From: Vicia villosa
Taxonomy: Eukaryota > Streptophyta > Magnoliopsida > Fabales > Fabaceae
DNA length: 64,000 bases
Assembly: GCF_029867415.1 (NCBI RefSeq)
Contig: NW_026706281.1
Span: forward strand, 158,023-222,022
Direction of reading: 5' to 3'
Shown: positions 33,831 to 46,269 of the stretch, piece after piece
Position numbering within the stretch: the first letter of the stretch is position 1
Layout of the letters: the number at the start of each line of letters is the position of its first letter
The notes under the pieces: model-generated
What the model saw: the letters and a program-made list of their open reading frames with translations, nothing else
Databases searched by the model: none
Told to the model about the DNA's origin: nothing
Program-made: the position numbers and the translations under genes

Positions 33831-34331
33831 TTATTTATTTGAAACAAAAACCCAATTGAAAGCATATGAAAGGCAAGCAAATATTTGTTATTTAAAAATA
33901 TAACTAATTTACATGTGAATTATTATATTTTTAAACAATTAATTACAAGAAATCTAAAATATTATAAATAAACCAAGAAAGTTTATAAAATCCAAGTTTA
34001 AAAATAATTTTGAATCCTAAAATTGGGCCTCATATGCTTATGAATAATAAGCCCAATTAAATACACACTTTTACTTAACGTATACTCCTATCTTTTGAAT
34101 TGGACAATTTAGAGAATGGTTACTCTTTTGAAATGGGCTTGCCAATCAAGATGTCAAGCCCTCTAGTTTGATATACACCCCTTGTAGAATTTGTACTACG
34201 TCCCTGTTAATAAAATATAATAGCGATAGGGAAAATTTTGGGGTATGACAGATATCATCAACGTGACGATTCAAAATCAGTACAACACGTACAGGTTTAA
34301 TGGGAAGAAGAAGCTCTCAACTACAACCTAA

Positions 34332-34440
34332 ATGGGTGGGAAGAACGACTTCATTGGAATATCTTATCTCACGACCTGGATGGGTGGGAAGAACGACTTC
34401 ATTGGAATATCTTATCTCATAGTTGACTTCATTGGAATAT
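34332..34440. repeat. 48-bp tandem repeat, two and a third units
   Basis: ATGGGTGGGAAGAACGACTT begins at 34332 and 34380. A third partial copy (GACTTCATTGGAATAT) starts at 34425. Confidence 0.9.
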
Positions 34441-34559
34441 AGTGTACTGTCACTAGTTACACATAATTATAATTCATAATGGCTAATTAAAATTCTTAAT
34501 GACTAATCTTCAATTCTAAAAAAGTAAATTATTCACAATAAATAAAATATTAATTCCGG

Positions 34560-34890
34560 ATTAAAATTCCCCTCAAATTGATGTTGCTTGTCAAAGAGCA
34601 TCAATTTGTTAATAAGAAATCAATGTCGTAGGCATGGAAAAACCTTGGTAAAAATATCTGCGACTTGTAACTGAGTACTAATATGAGAAAGTGATTTCAA
34701 TTGATCATCATAGGTGTTAGGTATTTGAATGATAATCAACTTCCATATGGGGTGCGTTCATGAAAAATAGGATTTGCAACAATTTGAATGACACTTGTAT
34801 TGTCAGCATAAAGTGAAGTTGACTTTGTTTGAAAAATCAAAATTCATCCAAAAGACCACAAAGTCAAAGTATTTCTGAACAAGCAACAAA
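34560..34890 (-). pseudogene. Ty1/copia RNase H 3' remnant
   Basis: The minus strand encodes, with stops and frame breaks, LYADNTSVIQIVANPIFHERT (codons near 34806-34745) and, after a gap, QVADIFTK-like residues, the end of copia RNase H. It is followed by TTTGAGGGG, the usual polypurine tract, near 34575. The element is decayed and not mobile. Confidence 0.72.
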
Positions 34891-34906
34891 TATAACACCC
34901 TAAATC

Positions 34907-36652
34907 CCAACATGCAATTTATAAAGTAATTAAAGTAATTTTCTGAAGAATGGTGTCATATTTATCTCAAATCAAACATTTTTCTCATAGGCGAAAAACC
35001 CTCGGAATGAAACAACTCAATAATTCTCATTAACAGGGTATACATATAATTCCACAACCATTATAGAGTAAACTCAAAACTCATTAGAGTTTAAAGTCTT
35101 ACTCTAGCCTAAACTCATTGAACGCATTAGATTCAACTCAAAATATATTAGAACTCAAATTCAATTCTAAACTCAACAATTCAACTCTAAAATTGTTTCC
35201 CTGCAGATTGACAATGATTGCCATAACCCTCACCTTTAACTAATTTACAACTTAACTCTTTTAACTATACATAACTCAAGCTCAACTCTAAAAACATCAA
35301 ATAAATCAAAGTCAACTCTAAATATATCAAACTACTCAAACTAAATTTATTTATAAATATATTCAATTTCTTAAATTGCTAAAGGGTTTCTCAAAACTCT
35401 ATACTTAACTCTAAAATTGTCTCTCTTCACAATAGCATCAAAAATTATAGATTCGTGATAAAATTATGAAAATCACTAATTTAAAACTTCTTTAAATCAT
35501 ATTTCAAATCGAATTAACTGCACCTCGATCGATTTACGAAACTAAAATTCTATTCGTTTCAGTTCAGTCATATCACAATATTTCCTGATAAACTCTGAAA
35601 TAGAATGTATGAATTCAAAATAGCACCAAAAATTAAATACATATGATAAGATTATGAAACCATTTAATTTAAAAGATCGTCAAACCCTCTTTCTAACGCA
35701 AATGACCGCACCTCAAATGGACTTACGAAACCCAAGTTATGTATGAAACAAGATGACCAACCCAAGATTGAAATTTGACTACGCCTTTGGTACAAAAATC
35801 AAAGAACTGCGATTGTTGTAGCGCTCCTAGACCTAATTTCCTCACATCAAAATAAAGATTATAGTGTTCTTTTTAAAGCAACCGATGATACTTCAAACAG
35901 ACTTACGAAACTCAAGTTACACATGAAACAAGACGGCCAACCCCTTTCTATGTCTACTTGCAATTTTATGTTTTTTTCACTCTATTGAACAAATTTTAAA
36001 CTCACCTATTTAATCTCAACCATCCCAAACTCTCAAAAAATTCTACCATTTAAATCATTAGCACATTTTACCAATCAACAAGATTTATAAATTATTTCAA
36101 CAATAATCATCTCACAATATTATTATTATTCTCACCTCCTTGCCTAATGGATTTATAACCAAAACCTTATACTAAGAGATAATATTTATACTCTCTCCTT
36201 ATCAAAATGCATTAACATATTTTTTTTATTAACTCCTTCCTTAACATAAGACATCAACATTTTTTTATTAAAAATAACTTTTACATTCTCACCATATATA
36301 AAGAAATTAACATAAATTATCAGATCAACATGCGCCTTATCAAAAGGCTTCAACACATGGATTCACTAATATATTTGATCCAACAACAAATAATAACTCA
36401 ATATCATGAAAACAATATCATATCAACCACAGTAAAATATTTTGCAGAAACCTTCTTTGGCCTCAATTATTATCACAGATAAAAAAAATGGAAGAAGGAA
36501 TGAGGGTAAGGAACCCTTCGCTATCCATATGCTTAAAACACCAAACTATGAATAACCCCCTTACCTAGAATTCAAAGAACTTGAAGCTTTAACAATGGAT
36601 ACCTCTCTTTTTCCAATCCAAAAGCTCTCCATAGATTCTTTAATAATGTAAG
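34907..36652 (-). repeat. Tekay-like LTR fragment (minus strand)
   Basis: The left boundary reads TATAACACCCTAAATCCC, the complement of a GGGTGTTATA end. The interior is full of CAACTCTAAA phrases, the reverse complement of the GAGTTGTCAATA runs in LTRs A-C. It is cut at 36652 by the plus-strand LTR that begins TGTTATACCCC. Confidence 0.5.
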
Positions 36653-39600
36653 TGTTATACCCCAATTTTTGACCCAAAGATTCCCCAATCATTTTGCATT
36701 CCCACCTCATATCAAGATCACAATCTTGAGATTCAACTTTTAGCTTTGTGCCTACCTCACTTTTGGAGGGATCACCAAGCACCCAAGTTTATTTGACTTA
36801 TGAATACTTCTTGGTTATGTCATACTAACCAAAATACAAAAAGATATCTCTTTCTTTCAAATTTGTATGCATTGTAGGTGATTGAACCAAGTGCATCCAC
36901 ACTCTCTCCTAAATCTAGGGTTTTAAGGATCAACCTTCATTCAATTGATCACTCATGGATGCTAAATGACTTATACTCAAAGGGATATCCTTATACTAAA
37001 ATGTCATATGTTGAGCATATCTCCACTTCATTTGATCAAATTCATTTCAAGAATATGTGGTTTGATTCCTTAAGAAACTTCATAAATTCCTGTGTTTATT
37101 TCCATGCCTTCTTCAAAAAGTTTCATTAATCCATGAACCTCACAATCAATTGTACTTCAAGAAAACATCATGTCAAGGTCTCACGTATCTCCTCATGTCT
37201 TATAGTGTAAGGAAGTTCAAAATATTCAAAGTTAGTTCAAGAAGTTTGGCCTAATTTGACAATTCCTTGATCCTATGATCACAAGGGCATAACTCCCTCA
37301 ATTTTCAACACTTTTGAGTGCTTCTTTTTGAAAATTATTCTCCTTGACATCATTAACAACTTATTTTCATAAGTCAAGAGTAAATTTTGTGAATAAAGTC
37401 ATCAAAAGTGAGAAGACATTACAGGTCATCCTTCGAAAGTTCAAGGAATTGTATGTCCACTTTAAAGGATCATAACTTGCTCATTTTTTATTTATCATTT
37501 TAAGCCCATTCTTTTGGCATAGTAATCTTGAATGAGTCTACTTCAAGTCATCTTTTAAGATCAAGAACCAATTTTGAGGGGAAAGTCATGAAAGAATGCA
37601 AAACATTATAGGTCCTATTGTGGGCTTGGAGGAATTTTCAAGTATGGCATGCCTATCTTCAAAAGTGAATAAATCTCTCATTTTTTAAAATTTATGGGCG
37701 GTTCTTTTTTCCAAATGTTCATATTGAACAAAAGAGCATTTCATCTTCAAAGGTCCAAGTCAAGTTCATGCTCTGAGCCACTCAAAAATTGCAAGCCCTT
37801 TGTGCATAAAACTTGGGCATAACCTATTTGATGCAAGGCATAGCCCAAGATTTCAGGTTTTGACCTCAAATCCTTAAAATCTATTTATTTTCTTCATGAA
37901 AAGGAGAGTATTTAGTTCAAATAAAATCATGAAATGCACGAGCCAATTTCAAATGGCCTTGGTTTGATTATGATACCTCAAATCAAAATTTTGGTACACA
38001 ATCAGTTTTGCATTATCACTCTAATTCAAATCATAGGCCGAATTGATGCGTGTTTTGAGTCTAAACATGTTTAAAAAACTTCCAGAATGCGTTTAGTGCA
38101 TTGAAACGTAAGCTTTGGTTGAGTTTTGAGGGAATTCCAAGTCACACATTTTATGCTTCGACCTTCACACGAATTCACTCAATTTGTGATCATTTCACAC
38201 GCTTTTTGATTCCATGAGCTCAATTATAAATATAAGATCATATTCCATTCATTTCTCAAGCTTTAGAGAGCCAATTGACCCCTGTTTAGATCCCATACAA
38301 ACTGTGAACTTGAATTTTCATTTTCTTCATTCCTCACCTTAATTCACCAAAATCTCCATTTAGTTAGTTTCATTGAACTTCTATGAAGCTAACAAGAATA
38401 TTAGAAGCAAGAATCATCCACTAAATCAAGAGGTTGAAGTTCATTTTCAGAAGCTTTTAACCTTACTTAATTTAGGTAGAAATCTTCATTAAGTCAACTC
38501 AAATTTGTGTCTAATATGAAGCATTTGATCCACTGATACTCATTGCACAATTGATTTTGAGTTTTAACTTCTCTTAATGCATCTGTTTTCAAATCCCTTT
38601 TTTAATCTTCTTCTAGTTTTCTTTAAATCGAGTGAGCTATGTTTTAAATAAATTTTTCGCGATGAAGTTGTTGAGATTGTCCAGGAGAGACGAATCCAAT
38701 GATACCACTAGCACTTGATTTGGTTACGTTTTGAATGATCTATGATTTCTTCAAAATTCCTCTTGAATTGTTGGCTAGAAGTTGAAGATGACCTACGTGT
38801 CATCCTCAACCAATGAAAATGAGCCATTTGAAATGCTTTTATTGAACTGACTCTATTTGCCTTGGTGTGTGCGCTTTGACTTGGCTCCATGATGTTCCAT
38901 CATCTCTAATCCCTTGGATTTGCCAGCGTGTATTAGTGAACAAGATCTAATGCTCCTCACATTTTCTGATTTTATTTATTTTTCTTATTTTTGTTTTATT
39001 TTGATTTAATTTAAAAAATTCATATCTCCTTTATTTTAATTCCAAAAATTATGAAAAAAATACCAAAAATACTTTAAATTATTTATGATTTTATTACTAC
39101 TTTTCCATATTTTTATTTTTCATTTGATATTTTTAATATTCTCCCTCATTTTCTTTGAGTTTTAATTGGTTCACATTTATTTTTTAGTGTTATAAAATTC
39201 TGGAAAAATTTTGAAATGATCCTATGATAGTCCTTGACTTATGGTGATCTTTGGTTTTAATTTATTTGATTCTTAGATATTTGATTTGGTTTTTACTCCG
39301 TATTTTCTATTTTAAAAAACTTTTAAAATTTTGTTTAATATTTCTTTCTTAATGTTTGGCTTGATGATCCATTTGATGAGAATTTATTATTTTTTTTCCA
39401 TCTCTCTTCATCTCTTTCTTTTTTATTAGCGGGTGTAAGTCTTGAAAAATCCATTGTGTAGAAGCTTTGATTTTATCATTCCTTTGATGGATCATTACGT
39501 TGAAATCCCATAAAAATCAAAAGGAATTCATCTGGACTTGTGGTTTTCTTTTTGATCCATCCCCCCCACTCCATGTCAATCTCATTCTTGTTTTTGTTTG

Positions 39601-40600
39601 TTATTTGACATGTGTTGCAAATTTTAAGAGAATGATTTACATATCATTTCTCTAATTTTATTTTAAACTCGTAAATTGTTATTGACCGTCTTCGTTGTAG
39701 GGTGACTTCTATATAAGTTACTTGGCGATTTCTTAACTTAGCGTTAAATTTATTCTGTATCGAAAAATGATCATTTGTGGCCTAAACCTATGTTTACAAG
39801 CCTAAGGATGATTGATTATTTGACAATTGGCTCAATACCTTTGAAAACTTATTGTGTGGATGCTTTGATTCTATCAATCCTCTAATGAGTTTTCAGTGTC
39901 TTTGACCAAAGTTCATTAGTAAATCATTATTGATCATTCACTTTGGCAATTAACTCCTAACCACTAACTTCTAACTTTATCTTTATGCTTCTTTTACTAT
40001 TTTGCTTTATTATATTTTATGATTTATGTTACCATTCACCATCTATTATTATGTTTATGCTTATGCACTTTTTCCTTTGTCCATTTAGACTTTTATTTTT
40101 TTCTTAAAACATTAATAATCAAACTTGAATATTAAAAGACTTAAGGGTCTCTTGGACTATGGTTACCATCCCTTGGCATTTTGGAGTTTTGGACCTCATG
40201 GACTTAGTATAAGGAGCCTTGTTCTCTTGAGACCTCTGGAACTTGTGTTATCTTATCTATTATTCTTATCTGAAGTCCTTGGAGTTTACTCCAAGGCATT
40301 GGGATTTTTATCTGTGTGCAGGTACCATGTTTGTTATGAAAAGGCTTTATATGATTTTTTAATGCAAGTTCATCTGGGACAAAACCAAGATTGGTGAAGT
40401 CATGCTCAAATGGAATTACTATCTTGGAGCTTTGGTTAATTTGTTCAAGTGTATATGTTTTCTATGTTGTTGAGATAAATCCAAAGGGAATGCTTATGTT
40501 GACGTTATGTCAAGCGTTGGCTTCTTGATTGGTTAGATTGTTCGTTTCCTTAGCTTTTACTTTATGATTTATGATAGTCCCTTCATCTCCTCACATCTTC
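36653..40600 (+). repeat. Tat-type LTR (plus strand), 3' boundary unclear
   Basis: Begins TGTTATACCCCAATTTTTGA, the Tat/Ogre LTR opening seen elsewhere in the window. It has a TATA box at 38225 and repeated phrases of the form CATAACTCCCTCATTTTT (about 37300, 37470 and 37670), a loose ~180-bp repeat. The conserved U5 hairpin and primer site are not found, so the right part is truncated. No coding potential; the ORF at 40125-40397 is not recognised. Confidence 0.5.
38225..38234 (+). promoter_or_regulatory. TATA box in the 36653 LTR
   Basis: TATAAATATA lies 1.57 kb after the LTR start, about the same depth as in L2 (1.54 kb). Confidence 0.5.
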
Positions 40601-42174
40601 TTATATTTTTGAGTTATAACTCATGAATCATGAAGATTAAATTGATGTTTTATGTAGACTATTTTAAAGATGTTTAAAGTTGTGGATTCCGCTGCGAGAT
40701 AATATGCTTTTAATTATAATGATGAATGAGATATAATGTTGAAATGAAATTGATGCAACCCGTGTTACAGGCAGGACTATTGTTGTGATGTTTTTATATC
40801 GATGTGACACCCTTGTTGGTGATTTTATTTTATGATAATTCGTATTATATTGCGAGTATTTTTGTTGGGTTAGATGGGTATTATAGGTATAACCTGGTGT
40901 ATTTTCTCAGAGCGCGCTATGACTCCGCTTAGCACGCCCTCCTATAATAGAATTTTATTTATTAACTCCCCGAGTGCAGTGTTGTTCCAGAATGGGAACT
41001 GAATGCCTTCTTAATTATTCTCTGACTTATCTAATTGTGCTATGGAATGTGATATATCATGTTGGATCACTAAATTGCTCATGTTAAGAATACATGTATA
41101 TGTTGGATATCAATTATGTGATCATTGGTTGTTTCTTTCCATTGTTCCTGTTGAACATTTGGGATTTGTTTGCTTGTGTGGCTTAATGATATGATTTGAT
41201 ATATGCTTGAATCGGAGAAGACCAAACTACTAGGTGTAAATCACGTACGACCATGACTGTGTGTTCTGGCCAAGTCCTAAAGGGCATTTACCGCTGGCGT
41301 ACTTGAAGCATCGACATGTTTGGTATGGTGAGGTTAAGATGCCATGTAGGCTTCATCACTTCGGATTGACACCTCTAGTGATTCCACATAGACAATATCA
41401 CAAGGCTTTTTCCCGGTGGGCTCGTGTAGTCGCGATGGCATATTTGCACTAGCGTTTAACACATCTGCGTATGGGTGACTAACAAGGTCGTAACGCCGTT
41501 TAGGCAATGTCACTTCAAAAAGTCGTCACGGATGAGATTCTTTCAGGAGTCATCTGATTCACCTTGCGGTGTGCATGTGCAAGTCTCTTGACATTATACA
41601 AGAGGGATAACCCGTCGAGGGTGTCGATATGTGGCCTATGCAGGGGAATTAACGTGCTTATGGAGTTCTCGTACACGAGTGCGGGTATCCATACTTGTTT
41701 GTATTAGCTTTGTGCTTGTTGTTATCTCATTGGTTAGTAATGGGACTTCCAAAGGTACTACTACCTCTTGTTATGTATTTGTACTTGGCCGTGAAAAAAA
41801 CTCCGGATCCACGGTGAATCCGTTTTGATGCATGAACCTTGTAAAATCGAGTGAACCTATAAGATAGGGGAACTCACTGAGATTTAGTAATCTCACCCCA
41901 ATCCTCTTATTATTTTTCAGGCACATATTAGAAGTGAATAATTGCTAGAGGGTGTGCAATGATGACTAAGGACAAGCAGATGGCAGGATGACCTCATTAG
42001 ATTTTTTCTTTTCGTTGTGCATTATTGCTGGCAACCCAATTATATACATTTTATTTGGAGACTTGAATTGTATATAATTTTAATTTTTTGTCTTTTCCAT
42101 CATATGTATCTTTCTATGTACCATTTATAACCTCACTACATATTATTCTAGACATATATGTACGGGGTGGTACA
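40601..42174 (+). repeat. Chromovirus-type LTR end fragment
   Basis: Ends GGGGTGGTACA at 42174, close to the GGGGTGTTACA end of LTRs A-C. It contains TAATCTCACCCCAATCCTC followed by TTTCAGG (about 41889-41922), a typical late-LTR phrase. The start is unclear. No polypurine tract or interior is attached. Confidence 0.42.
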
Positions 42175-42600
42175 AGTGGTGTCTCTCGCAAAGTTGTGTC
42201 TTAAGTGTAAAATGCTCTCTTGTGTTGACCTCCAACACGCGCCACCCTCAAGTTCTAACTCCCAACCAAAACCAAGAACATAATCACGAGCACTCCACAC
42301 CAGTCGATGAGTTCTCACTGTGCACAAACTCGCTCATCCACCACTTCCCCCACCGAATCACACGCCCATACACGAAACGACGAGCAAGACTCCGACCAGA
42401 GCTTCCGTGAAGCCACCAGGTACTCCGTCCTCCGCTTGCATCTTTGTCACTAGATCTGGTACCTTTTAATTAGCTTATTTTTAATTATTATTATTTTGTT
42501 ATCTATTTGAATATCAATTGCCACTTGTCACATTCCCTTGAATTTTTCTTTTGTTAAGAAAAAGTCAAAGCACATGATAATTTTTTTAAAATGGTTACTG
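42175..42600. other. Unassigned sequence, GC-richer, possibly genic
   Basis: 42222-42410 is C-rich and open for 62 codons, ending CCACCAGGTACTCC (possible donor). I see no domain; it could be a host exon fragment or 5' UTR. Confidence 0.25.
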
Positions 42601-42633
42601 GTAGTTTTTATATAAGCAAGAATTCATTGAAGA

Positions 42634-42999
42634 TCACAAAGATGATACAAAAAACCAAGCAGGAACTCGATAAGAAAAATTACACGCCAATTGAAACATA
42701 CGACAAATAAAACAAAGGGCTTTTACTAAACTCGTAAAGTTAGAATTGGGTTGTATAATTTTTCCTATAAAAGTCCACCTGCAAACCAAAGCTTTAACTC
42801 CCCAAACAATATAAAAAATATTCCACAAGTTGCCTCAAAACACGATCCCATTTCTAGACAACCATAAGGACCAACATGTCTCCAACCAAACGACTTCCTC
42901 CTTTCCTCTCCTAACTTTAAAAAGTTTACAAAATGAAATCCACTTCATGAATATTTCCTTAAAACTATTAGCTTTATAATCATGCAAACCAATCCATTC
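42634..42999 (-). pseudogene. LINE reverse-transcriptase zinc-binding C-terminal remnant
   Basis: The minus strand reads EEVVWLETCWSLWLSRNGIV, then after a frame break near 42833 WNIFYIVWGVKALVCRW, the pattern of the zf-RVT region that ends many plant LINE pol proteins. It is truncated at 42999 by the copia element. Confidence 0.65.
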
Positions 43000-44131
43000 T
43001 GTTAGAACAAGATTTGTTCTGATCAATATTCTTAGTTTTGATGATAACAAGGATATGAATTTTGTATGAGATAATATGGTACTCTAATACTATGCAATTT
43101 CCGTTTCAGGAATTACATAAAGAGTATGCACAAAATCAGCGCAAGAAGCACTGACTCAGAAGGTTCGGCATGCAACATCAGAACATGGTCTGGCAAGACA
43201 TCAGAAGATGGTCAAGCAGAATCAGAACATGGGTCTATGGATGCATCTGAAGAACTTGAGATCAGAAGCAGAAGCACTGATGTTCTCATGGTATCACGCT
43301 CAGAAGCTCTTCAAGGTCAGAAGACAAGAAGATGCTCTGCACCAATCTGTTTGACTCTGATGATATTCAAACGTTGTTTACACAAACATCAGATCAGAAG
43401 CAAGTACTAGACTGGCAGGCTACGCTGACTGACAAAAGGAAAGTTAGAAGCTATTAACGGCAACGTCAGTAGACACAGCGGAAACAAGGCTCGAGGTAGT
43501 TGACAAAAGAGTGAAACATTAAATGCAATGTTGTACGGATTACGCAAAGCATTAAATGCTCCCAACGGTCATCTTCTCAAGTGCCTATAAATATGAAGTT
43601 CTGATGAGAAGCTCAAAAACAACACTTGTGCACTATACTGAAACGCTGTCAAATTCAAAAGTTCTCAAACTTCATCATCAAGCTCACTACATTGCTGTTG
43701 TAATATCTTAGTGAGATTTAAGCTTAAACTTAAGAGAAAATCACAGTTGTGATAATAGCTTTATAAGAAGCATTGTAACTCTTAAAAGAATTTGTTTACA
43801 TTAATTTGTAAGTACTAGAGTGATCAGGTTGTTGATCAGTATACTCTAGCAAGTCTTGGAAGTTGTCTAAGCAGTTTGTTCCTAGAGTGACCAGGTTGTG
43901 ATCAGGATACTCTAGAAGACTTAGCAGTTGTCTAAGTGGAAAACCATTGTAATCAAGTGTGATTAGTGGATTAAATCCTCAGGTGAGGTAAATCACTCCA
44001 AGGGGGTGGACTGGAGTAGTTTAGTTAACAACGAACCAGGATAAAAATCATTGTGCAAATAGTTTTTATCTTACAAGTTTTAAAGCTACACTTATTCAAA
44101 CCCCCCTTTCTAAGTGTTTTTCTATCCTTCA
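43000..44131 (+). repeat. 5' LTR of the SIRE-type element (1132 bp)
   Basis: Starts TGTTAGAACAAGATTTGTTC and ends CTATCCTTCA before the primer site. The middle is rich in CAGAAG/TCAGAAG phrases. TATA box at 43586. Confidence 0.85.
43586..43593 (+). promoter_or_regulatory. TATA box of the SIRE-type LTR
   Basis: TATAAATA after GTGCC, 586 bases into the LTR; transcription start would be near 43620. Confidence 0.68.
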
Positions 44132-44133
44132 AT

Positions 44134-44145
44134 TGGCATCAGAGC
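44134..44145 (+). promoter_or_regulatory. Primer-binding site, initiator-Met tRNA
   Basis: TGGCATCAGAGC, one base from the standard TGGTATCAGAGC, directly after the LTR. Confidence 0.85.
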
Positions 44146-44217
44146 GCCGGTTCTAAGGTGCAAGCACTTAACCGTGTTTAGAAAAGATTCAGGAAGAGAA
44201 AAACGCTTCGGTAAAAG

Positions 44218-45322
44218 ATGGCTGGTGAAATTCCAACAACTACATCTACATCTGGCTCTGCTGAGCAATACAATGGTAACAATGGTTATACTAGACCACC
44301 AGTATTTGATGGTGAAAACTTTGAATACTGGAAAGATAAACTGGAAAGTTATTTCCTTGGTCTAGATGGTGAACTATGGGATCTTCTGATGGATGGTTAC
44401 AAATATCCAGTAAAAGCTACAAGCATAAGGCTTACCAGACAAGAAATGGATGATAATCAAATGAAGCTTTTCAAGAATCATCATAAATGTAGGACTGTTT
44501 TGCTGAATGCTATCTCTCATGCTGAGTATGAGAAGATATCTAACAGGGAAACTGCCAATGATATATATGAGTCATTGAAAATGACTCATGAGGGAAATGC
44601 TCAAGTCAAGGAGACTAAAGCTCTTGCTCTAATCCAGAAATATGAAGCCTTCAAGATGGAGGATGATGAAGATATTGAGAAGATGTTCTCAAGATTTCAA
44701 ACGCTAACTGCTGGATTGAGAGTTCTGGACAAAGGCTACACCAAGGCTGATCATGTAAAGAAGATCATCAGAAGCTTGCCCAGAAGATGGGGCCCAATGG
44801 TGACTGCATTCAAGATTGCAAAGAATCTGAATGAGGTTTCTTTGGAAGAGCTAATCAGTGCCTTGAGAAGCCATGAGATAGAGCTGGATGCAAACGATCC
44901 TCAGAAGAAAGGTAAGTCTATTGCATTAAAATCTAATTTTAAAAAATGCACTAACGCTTTTCAGGCTGAAGAAGTAGATTCTGAAGAATCAGAATCAGAA
45001 GAAGAAGATGAACTGTCCATGATCTCCAGAAGGGTAAACCAACTCTGGAAGAGCAAGCAAAGGAAGTTCAAGAGCTTCAAAAGTTCAAAGAGTCTTCTGG
45101 AGGCAGAAGATCCGACAAGAAGAAAGTTGTCTGCTATGAGTGTAATGAGCCTGGACACTTCAAGAGTGAATGTCCAAAACTTCAGAAGGAGAATCCCAAG
45201 AAGAAGTTTCATAAGAAGAAAGGTCTTATGGCAACATGGGATGATTCTGAATCTGAATCAGAATCAGACTCTGAAGGAGAGCAAGCCAACTTTACACTGA
45301 TGGCCACAGTGGATGATTGTGG
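44218..45322 (+). pseudogene. SIRE-type gag, frameshifted and interrupted
   Basis: The ATG at 44218 opens a 360-codon frame with the copia gag (UBN2/retrotran_gag) core: PPVFDGENFEYWK near residue 27, then LEELISALRSHE. Past about 45050 this frame leaves the gag. The CCHC knuckle (CX2CX4HX4C, 45132-45173) and the following acidic Ser-Glu tract are in another frame, so a small indel lies at about 45050-45095. The gene is then cut by the Ogre LTR at 45323. Confidence 0.85.
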
Positions 45323-45573
45323 TGTCGTTTTCTTTACCTCCCCGTTTCACTTGGGAGGACGGCACGCTAGACCCTTCACGCGAAATTTGGAAGGAGAATG
45401 CGCCCGTGGTGGGATGAATTTTATTTCAGTTCTTCCTACGATATCACACGAACTTTCTTATTTGTCCTACGAGTAGGAAAGGGGAAAAAAGATCTCAACT
45501 AAACCCTAGGAGTTTGCTAAGTGTGGGGATTTCACCTAGACTAGAAATTCTGGAGTCCGGGGGGTCGGTTATA

Positions 45574-45603
45574 CATAGGGAAGTGTTTAAACACCCTACA
45601 TAT
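45574..45603 (-). other. Conserved U5 hairpin in L2
   Basis: CATAGGGAAGTGTTTAAACACCC.. pairs internally. On the minus strand it is followed by TATAACCGACCCCCCGGACT, closely matching TAACCGACTCCCG after the hairpin at 991-1020. Confidence 0.68.
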
Positions 45604-46269
45604 CTGTAGTACTCTACAGGAACCTTCTCTGTGTCATTTGTGTTTGTGTTTATTGCTAATGATTGGGAAAGTTTCTCCTTTGTGTTAGGAGAGAGAATTG
45701 AATTGATTAAAGAAAGACAGACAGATAGACAGACTGACTATTTTTGGTATTTTATTAGCTCGCTGAGATTCCTTGTGAACCTCATGCCTACATATCCCTA
45801 GTGGAAGTCAGAGCTTAATGTAGTTCGGGGAACTAACTAGGGAAAATAATTGTTTTTTTTGGTGCCTTGCTTGAAGCTCAAGGTTGAAGCTTGGGATTAA
45901 ATCTCTGTTTACAGTAAAGAGACATGAAATCATCTCTACAGAGAGGTATTTGTACTATTCTACCACAAACATTTTGAAAGAGTGACAGAATAACTGAATT
46001 CATTTCATTCAAGAGGGGGACCTTACTTGTGTGTGTGCAAGTATGCCAGTCAGATGCCTCTTAAATGAAAGAAAGATGCTCGTCCAAATTAGGGAAAGTG
46101 TACAAGTCTGGGGATGTGCCAGAGCATGTCTTTCAGAGTCCTAAATGGGAGACTTTGATTAAAATTGAAATTGAAATGTTTGTTTGTTTGAATGTGGTAG
46201 AGTAGTAAAAATATCTCTCTATAGAGATAAGCTATGTCTATCTACTGTATAAAAGATTTGACTTTAGCT

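Larger units (their letters stand above)
32295..34250 (-). repeat. Tat-type LTR L1 (1956 bp, minus strand)
   Basis: On the minus strand it starts TGTCATACCCCAAAATTT at 34250 and ends near 32295 beside the primer site (terminal CA decayed to TA). It contains the conserved U5 hairpin (32404-32435), a TATA box (33267-33275), a tRNA-like module (33772-33830) and internal duplications. Long ORFs at 33290-33766 are low-complexity translations of these repeats. Confidence 0.75.
43000..45322 (+). mobile_element. SIRE/Maximus-type Ty1/copia element, 5' part only
   Basis: LTR, primer site and gag are in order. The element is interrupted in gag at about 45322 by the minus-strand Ogre, so pol, env-like region and 3' LTR should lie beyond the window's right edge. 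The candidate 5-bp left target duplication is CATTC (42995-42999). Confidence 0.85.

Noticed and set aside
36878..37129. 83-codon ORF in the plus-strand Tat-type LTR
   Set aside because: Located in U3 upstream of the TATA box, no domain, no support from repeats of the same type elsewhere.
44961..45212. 83-codon minus-strand ORF
   Set aside because: Antisense shadow of the copia gag, Leu/Ser-rich from complement of the acidic tract.
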